NCBI GenBank assembly: GCA_029216955.1
Contig: JANAVB010033216.1
Span: 8,639,230 to 8,703,229 of the forward strand
Reading direction: 5' to 3'
Source: Iris pallida
Lineage: Eukaryota; Streptophyta; Magnoliopsida; Asparagales; Iridaceae
DNA: 64,000 nt
Every line of letters starts with the position of its first letter. Within the stretch, counting starts at the first letter, position 1. Positions 22,368-34,928 of the stretch are shown piece after piece. The translations under genes were made by a program, and so were the position numbers. Under the pieces are notes generated by a model that was not told where the DNA came from, did no database searches, and saw only the letters and a program-made list of their open reading frames with translations.

Positions 22368-23578
22368 TGTTGGGTGTTAGCCTTTTTTGTTTTAGAATTT
22401 TAGTCCCACATCGGCTTTGCCAAAGGAGTTGTATCTCTATATATTAGCTATGCTATTTTAGAGATGCACATGTGGTGTGAAGGTACATATGGGTGTGCCA
22501 TGTGGGGTTATTTTTCTAATGGAAAAAAGGCTAAATCAATAATTGAAAGCATTCATGATTTTTGCTCTTGGAAAATTTATTTCCATTGGAGCTAAGCTCC
22601 GTAGGGGCCTAGCGACTCGGACTCGGACACGGACTCGGACTCATGGGCTCATGAAATGTAATGTGGCATTTTATTGGCACACTTTCTACTTATCACGTCA
22701 GTATCGTCGCTAGGCACATAGTGCGCTTAAGTTGCACTCGTTGTGCGAGCCACTTGTGCTGCCAATTGGCACGACCAAGTTGCACGTCCAGTTGTGCGGC
22801 CAGTTACGTGGCCAAGTGGCGCATCTAGTTGCTCGGCCCAGTGGCGCACCAGTAAGCGCTTCCTGTTGGCACACGGTTGGCACAGATTGTGCGGGGTGCG
22901 CTAGTGGCGCAAGTTGTGCGCGTTGCGCAAGTGGCGCAGATGGCGCGTGCTGTGCGCCCTTTGGCTCAGATCGTGTATGTGCACGATTGAGTAGTTACAG
23001 CATGTTCGGGACGGTTTCTTCCCACTACCTGAACATGTTGCTAACTGGGCAGTTACAGAGCAAGGCTATATAAGCTTCTCTGCTCTCTCTCTCTCAAATA
23101 ACAAGTTCAGAATTCACATAAGGTTGAAGTGTTTTTAGCACCATTGCTTACGTGTTTCCACAAAATTTGAGAGTGAAGAGAAGCAGTGCGTCAGCGCCAC
23201 TTAATACAGGAGTTCGTGCGCCTTCCGAGGAGTCAGAAGAGCAGAGTGTTCCTAAGTTCTCCGTCGAACTTGCTAATTCCTGGAAGCTGTTCGTGAGGGG
23301 CGAATTAAGCTTTGAGCAACGGTGATCATTCACCCCAGCAGGCCATCTTCCATATTTCGCCCGTCATCGCTGCTGCTGTTAGCATTTCTATTCGTACATT
23401 TTATTTAGAAGTGCTACTGTCATTTACTATTATTACAAAATCTTTTTAGATTATTGTAATCCAGAATCCTCCTAAGATCTCTGTTGTGCACCTTCGTTGA
23501 GGCGTTGCGTTGAAACGTTATTTTTATAATTATTTTATTTTCCAGTTTTCCATCGAAAATTGTGCTCCGGCAGTAACA
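22368..23578 (+). repeat. 3' LTR of Copia element 1 (1211 bp)
   Basis: Starts TGTTGGGTGTTAGCC and ends CCGGCAGTAACA, followed by the ATGTT target duplication at 23579-23583. It contains about 230 bp at 22760-22990 absent from the 5' LTR, rich in imperfect repeats around GTGGCGCA and TTGTGCG. The TATA box CTATATAAG lies at 23066-23074. Confidence 0.92.
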
Positions 23579-23583
23579 ATGTT

Positions 23584-23682
23584 CTCGACCGCTAGAGTTA
23601 CGAGAGTTACGTTCTTGTTGTCGGCGGCTTCGGAGCGAGTGAGGGAGGACCTACAGAGTAAAATTGGCTATGCATCGCATTG
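23584..23682. other. Host sequence caught between two LTR elements
   Basis: About 100 bp of GC-richer DNA between Copia element 1 and the LTR element that follows. It carries a short plus-strand frame (VTRVTFLLSAASERVREDLQ) that looks protein-like but is not recognised. Before the second insertion it was continuous with 34929 onwards. Confidence 0.5.
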
Positions 23683-24490
23683 GTAGCTGTAGTGTCCCAT
23701 CCCACTCAGTCAATCGGAGAAATCGAAATGCCGACGGCGTTCGGCCTTGGCCTTACAACGGCTGCTCGAAGACTCGCTCGGTCGAGGCGACTCCTCGCTC
23801 AGGTGGGGTAGTTTCGATGAACTTGCCTCATCTTAGCCTTCACATAATAACTCGCATTTTTTTAACTTACACAAGTTAGGCTTAATAATGAAAGAGACGC
23901 ATCCACATAGCTAAGGGAATAATCTCGACGGGTCGGAATGTGTTAGAACATGAAAAACAGTCCCACAGTCTGCTTAGAAGTTTGCTCAGCATGTTTTCAA
24001 ATGACACTCGGTCCTTCCTTCCGTGTCTTGGGAGAAGGAAGTTGGCTTAAGTTGCTAAGTTGCCACAACGCTCGAATTAGCCTAAGTCATAGGCGTCGTC
24101 CGTAAGAATGCTTGATAAAGCATGCACGGTCCCGTCGTCCAAGGCTTGGCATAGCCTTCATCCGTCCAGTAGGTTAAGTCGTATTGCAAGGCTTGTGGCT
24201 TAAGTCTAGGCACCCAAGAACTTGTTTGTTCAAGTTGAACGCGTGCACGACACGTTCTCTCGATGCGAAGCTTGGCATAGCCTTTGCTCGTCGAGTTGTT
24301 GTTCGAATAAGTTAGAAAAGAGTTGTGCTGGGCTATCGAAGTCATAGCAAGTACTGTCCCATGTTTCCTGCGGTTGTCAAGTCACATAGTCCCATGAGAT
24401 CAAGGCTCGTTGTATAAAGTATATGACTTGAGCGATAGTGTCGCCTAGAGAACAAGGTCTGTCTAAGGCACGAGCTACGGTCGGTTTAGT

Positions 24491-27400
24491 TGTCACGACC
24501 CGCACCCTAGAGTTAGGGCACGAGAACGTAACAACGCCAGCCTACACCGCAGTGTCGGCGGTAGAACGCTGTCCTAGGTCTCTATGCATCTAACAGTATA
24601 AGACTAAACAGTTTATACTCCCCGAATGGGGGTGACATAGCAGAATTTAAACTCAATCACATCTAAGGTAGAGCATAAAGGAAGATAGATAAAATATGAA
24701 ATTGAAAAGAGATACAACAGATAGAAGTCTAAGTGTCTAAGATACAAACTCAGAATACATCTCAAAACTCAAATACAGTAGTCCATAAATACAACTCAAG
24801 ATGACTGAAAATAAACTATAAGCAAAAACCCTAGCTATCTATGCAACCTCTACTGTCTCCTCTAGGCTAGCAGGCAACCTCCAGGCTATCTGTAAAATTT
24901 ATCAACGGGTCCAGTCAGGACTAGAGCAAGCACAGTACATCTCAACAGATCATAGCAGGTTAGAAAATATAATCATGCAGTAAAGTAAGATACAGGATCT
25001 GAAGGAAATACAGTATGTAAACAGGGAAAGAGAACTGTAATAGAAATATCTACTATAAGTAGAGAGCTAACAGTGGCTAGTGAGTCAGAGTACAATATAA
25101 ACATGTGAATGGCATAGGAGATTCTGGGAACTATACTATGGAGTGATTCTGGGAACTGCACTACTTGGATATTATTCACATATTTACTTCTACTCCTCCG
25201 TACCCCCAATCAATACACAAGAATCCAACCAGGTTATGTTATGATTCCATGTAAAGGCCCACAAGGGGTGATACATGGATAGCCCATAAATGGGTGATTC
25301 TGGGAATGTCCACAATGGGGTGATTCTGGGAATACCCATAAATGGGTGATTCTGGGAAGACTCTATGATCATGAGAGTACATGTCACAAGTGATCGAAGA
25401 ACCGTGAAGCATAGTGATACACCATGTAAGTGAAACGCACAGAACATGTAGTATACGATGCTCCCTGAGGGGATAACATCTCAAGAAAGGATCCATATAG
25501 TACTAATCCGTGTTACCAACGTGACAGCATCAAGTATAGTAATCGAAAGCAGGAAAATAATTCTAACAGGATATAAAATGATCAGAGAATGTACTCGTCT
25601 GATATCTGAATGTCCAAGGTAAAGATACTGTCCGAGGAGAGGTGTCTGGCTCCTAATTAGAACAGCACAAGTCACAACATATCCAGAAGGGTAATATAAA
25701 GCACTATAATGCATTCTACATGAATCTAGGTCAAACTAGGCCAAAGTCAACCCTTGGTCAACTCTGATCAACTACACTAGTCAAACTAGATCAAACTAGG
25801 TCATGTCCTAACCCAGCAAGTCTTACTAGGCCTAACCAAGACTATCCTAGCAAGCACACATCAATACAAGGCTATACAAGCCAACATACACCCAACTCTA
25901 TATAGCATGCAATTATTCAATACTCAAATAGGCAAGAATTCACATTGGATATACACTAGGTAATCTATTACTTTAAGCTATATATGTCTACACATATATA
26001 CACATGCATATATTGGTATTCAACATTAGGTCTATAATCATGGCATTTCAAATGGTTATATAAACTTATATATTACAACACAATATGCTAACATATATAT
26101 AATATACATACATAGCTAAGTTAACTATATTCATAAATACTTATTTAAGAGGCTATGTGTGTGTATGTGAACATGGCAAAGGGGCAAGTGAGGGTTAAAT
26201 GGGCATACATAGTGTATACATATCAAAGAGTGTCAAAGTGTAAGTGAACAAAGTGTCAAGTGTGATAGTGTTAACATAGTGTAAGGGGTACATGAGGTAA
26301 TATAGGATTTGTGTTAACATAGAACATTACATCTCATTAACTTGTATATTACATATATTACATCTATTATTACATTATATTCATGCTTGCATTCATTCAT
26401 CATTCATTTATTCTCTTGCACTATTATATGCACCATACATTACATACTATGGAACCTACATATTCATTACAAGCCATACTTATACATGCTTACATTAGAT
26501 AGTATACTTACACCTCATACATCATTTATTTAACCATTTACTTATGCTTGTATTCTCTATTTAATTACATAATGTATATACATTAACATGGGTTAAAATT
26601 AAATAGAACATTATATTACACACAAGGGTGCACAAAATGCATATGCCGAATAGTAACTCCTACTAATAATCAATTCTGTACCATCTCAACATGAATTAAA
26701 ATCTAGGATTAAAGTATGTTATAGATCTATGTGTTAGCTTTCCGAAACTTCAAACGGATCGCGTTTTCGTTTCCGGAAACTCCCGAAATCGCAAAAACAC
26801 CGAGAACGTGTTTGTCTTTCGTACAGCTGACACTCAAATAATTCTCTAGAAAGTTACAGAAAGAATTAGGCCTATTAATACATGTTTTTGGAAATCTAAC
26901 TTCAATACGCTTCTTTTAAAAAAAACGGAAGATTAAACCGAGCTTTGAGCTAGAAGTTATGACATTTCTAAGTTAGGACTGAAATTAAAAACGTGGATAA
27001 AAATCATGACGAATTTGGGTAGTTTGAGACAAAAGAACACAAGTATATAACATAATATATCAAGAACTCACTCTCTACACTAATATATATATATATATGA
27101 GACACTATAGAACACATCTCCAATACAAAAATATGAGATTAAATATGTAATAATTCATTCATACATAACAACAACACATAGTGTGTCCAAATTTGGGATT
27201 TTCCCACATGGACACAACCACAACACAAAGGACACTCCTATGACCTCCAAATAGATACGAAATGGACACAAATGGAGATACAACCATGGGGGTCATTTCT
27301 ATGGGTTCAAAATAGACCTATATGTATGAGAAAATGAAAAGGAGAAGGGATTTATACCTCCCGGTAGATCGAATCGAAGAAAAGCCTTCCCGGAGCGACA

Positions 27401-28234
27401 CCGACACGTAGAGATTCCAAAAGGACACGAACGAGCTCCAAATCCTCCCAAACTTGGGTAGCTTCCTCCTTGGCTAGAATGGAGAAGGAAAGAAGAAGAT
27501 TTGGTGGCGAAATGGAAGGATTTGGTGGAGAAATTGCTAGGGATTGCTCTCTAGGAATTTGGGAAAGAACAAGAGAGAGAGTGTGGATGAGAATAATAAA
27601 ATGAACTTGAGCCTATCCTCTCCCAAAGTGGCTGGCCATATGGGGCTATTTTTCCTATTATTGTAAGGTCTAAAATGCCCCCACTAACCTATTCTATGAG
27701 TATTAGGAAAGGGCTAATTGGTTGGAGCTAAATTAGTCATTCTAAAGTCTCTAATCACACTAACCTTATCCATAATAATTAGTCTAACCTCTAACTAAAA
27801 TATTTATATCATGTGGACTAAATTTAATATCATGTTGGCCATGTCTAACTAGTGTGTGGGTCCCACTAGAGTCAAACTACCCCCGGGTCCCCGTTTCAAG
27901 TCGGATTGAGTTGAAATTCGAACCCGACTCAAATAACCCCAAAACAATATCATAAATAATAAAATAATATCAAAATAATTCAAAGAGGTCAAATGTAAAA
28001 ATATTCTTAGGCCAAAAATGATATTAAAATACCATAATCATATGGTTAGGCTCTAGGTCAAACAGTCTCTAGGATTTCACTAGCAAAACGTCAAAACCAC
28101 AAGTCATTAATTTAAATAATTTTAAAATAATTTAAAATCACCAAAAAATCATATCATGAATTAAATATTATTATTAAAATAATTATAAACACGAAATTTC
28201 AAAATTATCCTCATTTGGAAAACTGGGTGCTACA
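24491..28234 (-). mobile_element. Solo LTR of 3.74 kb nested in the 5' LTR
   Basis: Inserted with a perfect TTAGT duplication (24486-24490 and 28235-28239); the undisturbed site is seen in the 3' LTR partner near 33157. On the minus strand it starts TGTAGCACCCAGTTTTCC and ends GGTGCGGGTCGTGACA, typical of plant Gypsy LTRs. The sequence is AT rich and has no coding capacity. With only one LTR present and a clean duplication, it formed by recombination between the two LTRs of a full element. The LTR-like pieces in 1-5813 are probably relatives. Confidence 0.87.
25105..25360. repeat. Short tandem repeat around GTGATTCTGGGAA
   Basis: GTGATTCTGGGAA or close variants recur about six times, with the clearest units of about 27-30 bp at 25260-25360 (context ATAAATGGGTGATTCTGGGAA). 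It lies inside the nested solo LTR. Confidence 0.75.
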
Positions 28235-28289
28235 TTAGTGAAAAGTATGCCACGGACAAAGGAAGTCCACGCGACTGGTTGTCGTCGAG

Positions 28290-28570
28290 ATCGGTCCCGC
28301 TAATTGGGAGTCTCGATAAGTCTCGTTCATGAGATCAGTCCTGCTACTTGGGAGTCTCGCTAAGTCTCGATAAGCCTCGCACACGAGATCGGTCCTACTA
28401 CTTGGAAGTCTCGATAAGTCTCGTTCACGAGATCGGTCCCGCTACTTGGGAGTCTCACTAAGTCTCGATAAGAAAGTACACGAGATCCGTCCCGCTACTT
28501 GGGAGTCTCGATAAGTCTCGCTAAGGAATCACGCGAGATCGATCCCGCTACTTGGGAGTCTCGATAGAAA
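28290..28570 (+). repeat. LTR tandem array, 5' LTR copy
   Basis: About six units of 45-60 bp with the core CGAGATCGGTCCCGCTACTT followed by GGGAGTCTCG. Each core begins CGAGA and ends TCTCG, so each can form a short stem. The same array is in the other LTR. Confidence 0.88.
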
Positions 28571-30002
28571 GATGGAAAGCATGATCATGAATAAGGAAGG
28601 ACTTGATAGATCGACTTGAGTCTTGCATGGTCATTGGACAACTTGCACGTAAGGGCAAAATTCTTCGAACGATCCCCAAGCGTCGGGTTCGTGTCGGCCT
28701 AGGAGGAATTGTAGATATTGTACGGCCTTCATTGACGGTACGACTCGTTGAAGAGAACCGTTACAATATAGGTTGCAGGTCATTCGGTGGGAGCTCGTAC
28801 CTCGCCACGCGAATGATCATCGTATGCAAAAGATCCAGGATAGCTTGACATTGCTAGTGACCACTCATATAAATGTGTCGGCAATAGCAGCTATCCACGT
28901 ATATGCCTTTGGATTATGTCGAGTACTAGCAAGTTATGTGTTGGGTTATCAAGTCATGCTTATTGCAAGCGCTAATCTTGAATCGGCACGGGTTAGGGTG
29001 TGCACGATTGCATCACCATTCTAGAGCCTAAGAGTTGGTTATAGCAAGGACACGTGCTTCGGCATAAATGTGGTTTCATCTCGAGTTAAGTCAGAAAGGG
29101 CCGTAAGGCAAGATGGTTAAGTCGGGTTGATCCTTGGGAAGCACGGTCTCGATCTTAAGGCACGAGCAAGTATATTGGCACGACCCGCACGAGTCGTCCC
29201 CTCGACGTCATTGGCACGAGAATGGTCTTGAGGCACGTAAAACAAGTGAACGTCTTGGTACGATGCAGTTGCATAGGTTTATGCTCGGCGAGGCACTGCC
29301 TCGAATTCATTGAATTCACGAATAGAGTATAGCACGACCTTGTTGTTAAGTTACCAAGTATAGGCCAAGACATCGTTGTCTTAAAATTGATCCTAAGACA
29401 AGACTAGAAAGACAATCGAAAGGGATTTAAGCTGCACAAAGTAAATGAACGTGTCGGTTTTGTATGGGTGGGCGAGGAGCTCACTCCACCAGTACAGTTG
29501 AGTACTGACACCCACACAGTTTTTATTTGCAGGCACAGGTAGAAGCTCGTGGCACGGAGCTCGCTTGGATGCGTCGAGGCACGTAGTTCCTTGGAAATTC
29601 GAAGTGTGCGGCCGCGTGGAGTCCAGAATTATACGGGACATAATGTATGGACATTACCTTCCGAAGCATCCGCTGGCTCAAGCAATGTATCGAGAGATGA
29701 GAGAGAGCAGAGTGACTTGTAAAATGAAAGAAAAGTGAGCTTGGGAGACTTGTAATCAGGGCCTTGCGCCCTATTGTAATCTTATTATTTAATATCAATA
29801 AAGAGCACTTTTGAATAACTTGTGTGTTGCTTCTAAATTTCCGCTGCATGTTCAATATTTCTGCTTGGGACTTCTGTGCGACGACCCCGTCGCAGTCGCT
29901 GTAATCGACCGTTATGAAACTGCCTTGTACGAGCGCAATCTAGGCTCGTGCGGTATCACGCCTTAGCGAGGACGATCACTCCTACGGGAGCGGGACGTGA
30001 CA

Positions 30003-32356
30003 TAATGGTATCAGAGCACGGCTTTACGTCCTTGGACTTCAAGTCGAATCTTTCAGTTTTGAAAGCTCATCGTTGATAAAGAAGTGTGCGCTCTCTCTCA
30101 AATGTCCCATAGCATGTCTATATAATAAGTCTAGATCTTTTCAAAAGCTCGTACAAGTGTTCAATCGAACGCATCGGTATGCGATGGCTTTTGTGCCGAA
30201 CGGTGTCAAACTTGAGTTGATAGAAAACACATGTTAAAGTTAGCAAGTCATGTGCGTGCCTAACTAGTCCTACGTCGACATTAGCAAATGAGCTTGCAAA
30301 CTTGGAGTATAGTTCATACGGGATAGCTATGCGCATGGCCTTTTGGCTAAGTTGTGCCGTGTGTCGCGCACCTAGACTTTATGGTGCAAACGAATTACGA
30401 GCGATGTTAAGTACCGCTCGGTCGAGAACGGAGATACACTTAGGGTGTATATCGATAGAAATGCTATCGAACTAACGCTTAGGCGTACATGGAAGCTTGG
30501 TTTAGATTTTGAGGAATAGTGCGAACGACTTAGTACGTCAAAACGAAGTGAGCGATTACGCTAGAGATTCGTCGAACGAATCTGAAAGATGTTTTAGCGA
30601 ATAATGCGAACGCGATTGTGGACTAAATCGGATGACTCGAATCCTGAGTGGTGTATGGTCCGTATTGGAAATCATTTGAGCAAAAATTGAGGATTAGGAA
30701 AACAACAAGTATGTCGACGAGGTGATGCGATCGTGCAAAGCCTTAGAACGCGTCACGCTTAGTTGGTCGTGACATCGAATGTCCCAAACGAGATGTCGTT
30801 CGGACAACTTGTGAATGGACAACGCGAGTTAGAAAAACGATTCGGAACGATGAATAAAAGTGAATGTCTTGATTGAGGAAACCTAGAGGATCGCACTTAT
30901 GATTTCGGGTTTGACCGAATGAAATTATGGTATATCCAATTCGGACAATAGCATCAGTTGCATGACTCGAAGTTCGTTGCAAAAAAAGATCGTCAGGTTA
31001 CGTACACCATTGATGGTATTGAGGCGTATCAAAGATCGATATGCGATAACTCGGGGGTACTCTGATTCGAGGAATGATGATCATATAAAATATTATTGTT
31101 TCGATAGATGCTATACTCGGGATGTTGAAATGTGTCGAAGAAAAGATAAGACTTGGCTCGAGGATTTTCTAGTTGATCGAATGTCGAACGGACTGTCGAA
31201 CTGAGATCTTGGCTTGGATGAAAATAAAATGTTTGGATTGCTTCGATGATAACCACAACGTTGACGTTCTTGTCTTATGCGAGCGCAACTCCAGCCTTGC
31301 ACATGCGTCCCACCGAACTAGGACGATCACTCCGCATGAGTGCTGGTATGATGATTCATACAGCGGGAGTGATCGAACTTACATGGCATGGCAATTTGAT
31401 TGCTTCGACTTGTAGTTTGATGCGAAGGTGGACTCGAGAATGACTCAGTGTGCTTGACGATCGAACTTGAAGATTGAGTAGGTCCAATCCGCGTATCAAA
31501 AATGAATTAGTCTAGACTCAAGTAAGAGTTACGCTCCAATAAGGACGATTATCTTGCGAGAACGCGATATGGTGATTCATGTCCAACGTAGATAATGAAA
31601 CTTGCGTGAGATTGGGGCATAAAAAATTATTGTGCTAGACGAACTCGGGATCGAATACATGAATTTGTTAGAATTGGTGATTTGAACAGATTTGAATATG
31701 TGCAACGCGTGCCTTGATGCGAATTAGGAGATCATGCTCGATGTTTAGAAATCTGAGTGACGCGAGCTTGGGTAGAAAATCCTGTATTATCGACTCTGGT
31801 TTGATCCTAGGATTGGGGTCAGTGTTGGCATTATTGTTGGGGAACTATGATTCCAATCTTGACATTGACTTTAGCCTTGAGAAATGGCCTAGCGGTTAGG
31901 CGAGATGCCCCTGTTTCAAGAGTTAGCGATCGAAAGATTGATCTTGAGGATTGGTATTGATGGATAGAGTGAATCATGAATGTGGGAATACCCCTCACGA
32001 GATTCGACTAACATTCATATATTACAGGGACGCCTGAATATGTGCATGATGCGACTCGAGTGAGAATGACGAATTCTCTATCATGCGGCTTGGCTGAAAT
32101 ATATGTATTTTGGGGACGCCTGGAATGCGTGCACGATCCAACCAAGTGACACGTTGAATTCAAGTAAAGACTTGAGTAATGAAAAAGTGTCAAGGATCTG
32201 AAATCGTGTTAAAGGAAGGATTAATGCTAGTGCGAGCGTGGCTCGGATTGAGGAAACGCATAAGCGAAGTGTATACGATAGTCCTTGGATTAAAGTGGTC
32301 TAAAAGTAAGCACTCAGTTAGTTTTAAGGACGAAACTTTTTCTGAGTGGTGTATGA
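30003..32356 (+). mobile_element. Internal region without recognisable genes
   Basis: 2354 bp between the LTRs. The primer-binding site is at 30006-30017. No protease, integrase, reverse transcriptase or RNase H motif is visible in any frame. A stretch near 31100 (CFDRCYTRDVEMC) faintly recalls a degraded zinc knuckle but does not satisfy CX2CX4HX4C. The many frames of 60-80 codons are overlapping and have no domain. No clear polypurine tract precedes the 3' LTR. Confidence 0.7.
30006..30017 (+). promoter_or_regulatory. Primer-binding site (initiator Met tRNA)
   Basis: TGGTATCAGAGC, the standard plant retrotransposon site complementary to the 3' end of initiator methionine tRNA, three bases after the 5' LTR end. 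Confidence 0.9.
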
Positions 32357-34923
32357 TGTAGTGCCCCGTCCCGCTCAGTCAATCGGAGGAATCGAAACGC
32401 CGACGACGTTCGGCCTTGGCCTTGCAACGGCTGCTCGAAGACTCGCTCGGTCGAGATGACTCCTCGTTCAGGTGGGGTAGTTTCGATGAACTTGCCTCAT
32501 CTTAGCCTTCACATAATAACTCGCATGTTTTCAACTTGCACAAGTTAGGCTTGATAATAAAAAAAGACGCATCCACATAGCTAAGAGAATAATTCTGACG
32601 GGTCGGAATGTGTTAGAACATGGAAAACGGTCCCACGGTCTGCTTAGAAGTTTGCTCAGCGTGCTTTCAAATGACACTCGGTCCTTCCTCCCGTGGCTTG
32701 GAAGAAGGAAGTTGGCTTAAGTTGCTATGTTGCCACAATGCTCGAATTAGCCTAAGTCATAGGTGTCGTCCGTATGAATGCTTGATAAAGCATGCACGGT
32801 CCCGTCATGCAAGACTTGGCATAGCATTCGTCCGTCCAGTGGGTTAAGTCGTATTGCACGGCTTGTGGCTTAAGTTTAGGCACCCAAGAACTTGTTTGTT
32901 CAAGTCGAACGCGTGCACGACATGTTCTCTCGATGCGAAGCTTGGCGTAGCCTTTGCTCATCGAGTTGTTGCCCGAATAAGTTAGAAAAGAGTTGTACTG
33001 GGCTATCGAAGTCATAGCAAGCACTGTCCCGTATTTCCTGCGGTTGTCAAGTCACATAGTCCCACGAGATCAAGGCTCATCGTGTAAAGTATATGACTTG
33101 AGCGATAGCTTCGCCTAGAGAATAAGGTCTGTCTAGGGCACGAGCTACGGTCGGTTTAGTAAAAAGCATGACACGGACAAAGGAAGTCCACGTGACTGGT
33201 TGTCGTCGAGATCGGTCCCGCTACTTGGGAGTCTCGATAAGTCTCGTCCACGAGATCGGTCCCGCTGCTTGGAAGTCTCGTTAAGTCTCGATAAGCCTCG
33301 CACACGAGATCGGTCCCGCTACTTGGGAGTCTCGATAAGTCTCGTTCACGAGATTGGTCCCGCTATTTGGGAGTCTCGCTATGTCTCGATAAGGAAGTAC
33401 ACGAGATCGGTTCCGCTACTTGGGAGTCTCGATGAGTCTCGATAAGAAATCACGCGAGATCGGTCCCGCTACTTGGGAGTCTCGATAGAAAGATGGAAAG
33501 CATGGTCATGAATAAGGAAGGACTTGATAGATCGAGTTGAGTCTTGCATGGTCATTGGACAACTTGCGCGCAACGGCGAAATTCCTCGAGCGATCCCGGG
33601 GTGCCGGGTTCGTGTCGGCCTAGGAGGAATTGCAGATATTGTACGGCCTTCATCAACGGTACGACTCGTTGAAGTGAACCGTTATAATATAGGTTGCAGG
33701 TCATTCGGTGGGAGCTCGTACCTCGCCACGCGAATGGTCACAGTATGCAAAAGATCCAGGATAGCTTGACATTGCTAGTGACCACTCATATAAATGTGTT
33801 GGCAAGAGCGGCTATCCGCGTGTATGCCTTTGTATTGCGTCGAGTACTAGCAAGTTACGTGTTGGATTATCAAGTCATGCTTATTGCAAGCGCTAATCTT
33901 GAATCGGCACGGGTTAGGGTGTGCACGGTTGCATCACCATTCTAGAGCCTAAGAGTTGGTTATAGCAAGGACACGCGCTTCGGCATGAATGTGGTCTCGT
34001 CTCGAGTTAAGTCAGAAAGGGTCGTAAGGCAACATGGTTAAGTCGGGTTGATCCTTGAGAAGCACGGTCTCGATCTTAAGGCACGAGCAAGTATATTGGC
34101 ACGACCCGCACGAGTCGTCCCCTCGACGTCATTGACACGAGAATGATCTTGAGGCACGTAAAACAAGTGAACGTCTTGGCACGGTTGAGTTGCATAGGTT
34201 TATGCTCGGCGAGGCACTGCCTCGAATTTATTGAAGTCACGAATAGAGTATAGCACGACCTTGTCGTTGCGTTACCAAGTATAGGCCAAGGCGTCGTTGT
34301 TTTAAAATTGATCCTAAGGCAAGACTAGAAAGACAATCGAAAGAGATTTAAGCTGCACAAAGTAAATAAACGTGTCGGTTTTGTATGGGTGGACGAGGAG
34401 CTCACTCCACCAGTACAGTTGAGTACTGACACCCACACAGTTTTCATGTGCAGGCACAGGTAGAAGCTCATGACGCGGAGCTCGTTTGGATGCGTCGAGG
34501 CACGGAGTTCCTTGGCGATTCGAAGTGTGCGGCCGCGTGGAGTCAAGACTTATACGGGACATAATATATGGACATTGCCTTCCGAAACATCTGCTGGCTC
34601 AAGCATTGTATCGAGAGATGAGAGAGAGCAGGGTGACTTGTAAAATAAAAGAAAAGTGAGCTTGAGAGACTTGTAATCAGGGTCTTGCGTCCCATTGTAA
34701 TCTTATTGTTTAATATCAATAAAGAGCACTTTTGAATAACTTGTGTGTTGTTTCTAAATTTTCGTTGCATGTTCAATATTTCTGCTTGGGACTTCTGTGC
34801 GACGACCCCGTCGTAGCCGCTGTAATCGGCCGTTATGAAACTGCCTTGTATGAGCGCGATTTAGGTTCGTGCGGCATCACGCCTTAGCGAGGACGATCGC
34901 TCCTACGGGAGCAGGACGTGACA
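32357..34923 (+). repeat. 3' LTR (2567 bp) of the non-autonomous element
   Basis: Starts TGTAGTGCCCC and ends CAGGACGTGACA, followed by the GTAGC duplication. AATAAA is at 34718-34723. It shows the empty target (GGTTTAGTAAAAAGC near 33152-33167) of the solo LTR that split its partner. Confidence 0.93.
33205..33488 (+). repeat. LTR tandem array, 3' LTR copy
   Basis: Same array as at 28290-28570, about six units with the core CGGTCCCGCTACTTGGGAG. Unit lengths alternate between about 45 and 60 bp because some units carry an extra TAAGTCTCGATAAG segment. Confidence 0.88.
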
Positions 34924-34928
34924 GTAGC

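Larger units (their letters stand above)
16446..23578 (+). mobile_element. Copia-type LTR retrotransposon 1, complete but decayed
   Basis: A 7.1-kb element with two LTRs, a broken gag-pol in the order Gag, protease, integrase, reverse transcriptase, RNase H, and the 5-bp target duplication ATGTT. That domain order defines the Copia superfamily. The 3' LTR is preceded by the purine-rich GGAGGAT. No good initiator-methionine primer site follows the 5' LTR: the bases there (ATCTCAAAGC) match TATCAGAGC only loosely. Several stops, a truncated integrase and unequal LTRs show that it is inactive. Confidence 0.93.
23688..30002 (+). repeat. 5' LTR, interrupted by a nested solo LTR
   Basis: Begins TGTAGTGTCCC and ends GGGACGTGACA. 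It is colinear with 32357-34923 except for the insertion at 24491-28234 plus its 5-bp duplication. A polyadenylation-type AATAAA lies at 29797-29802. It carries a tandem array at about 28290-28570. Confidence 0.92.
23688..34923 (+). mobile_element. Non-autonomous LTR element with 2.57-kb LTRs
   Basis: Two LTRs of matching length (2566 bp net of a nested insertion, and 2567 bp) enclose 2.35 kb without recognisable protein domains. The target duplication is GTAGC at 23683-23687 and 34924-34928. A primer-binding site complementary to initiator methionine tRNA follows the 5' LTR after three bases. The LTR ends (TGTAG and CGTGACA) and the primer site suggest the Gypsy superfamily, but without pol this is inference. 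Long LTRs with a non-coding interior fit a LARD-like derivative mobilised by another element. Confidence 0.88.

Noticed and set aside
28290..28570. Regularly spaced repeats that could be mistaken for a CRISPR array
   Set aside because: Units are 45-60 bp, imperfect, have no unique spacers of constant length and lie inside plant LTRs in two copies.
31090..31160. Zinc knuckle in the interior of the non-autonomous element
   Set aside because: CFDRCYTRDVEMC lacks the histidine and the spacing of CCHC.
30003..32356. Coding genes in the interior of the 2.57-kb-LTR element
   Set aside because: The frames are 60-80 codons, overlap on both strands and share no recognisable motif.
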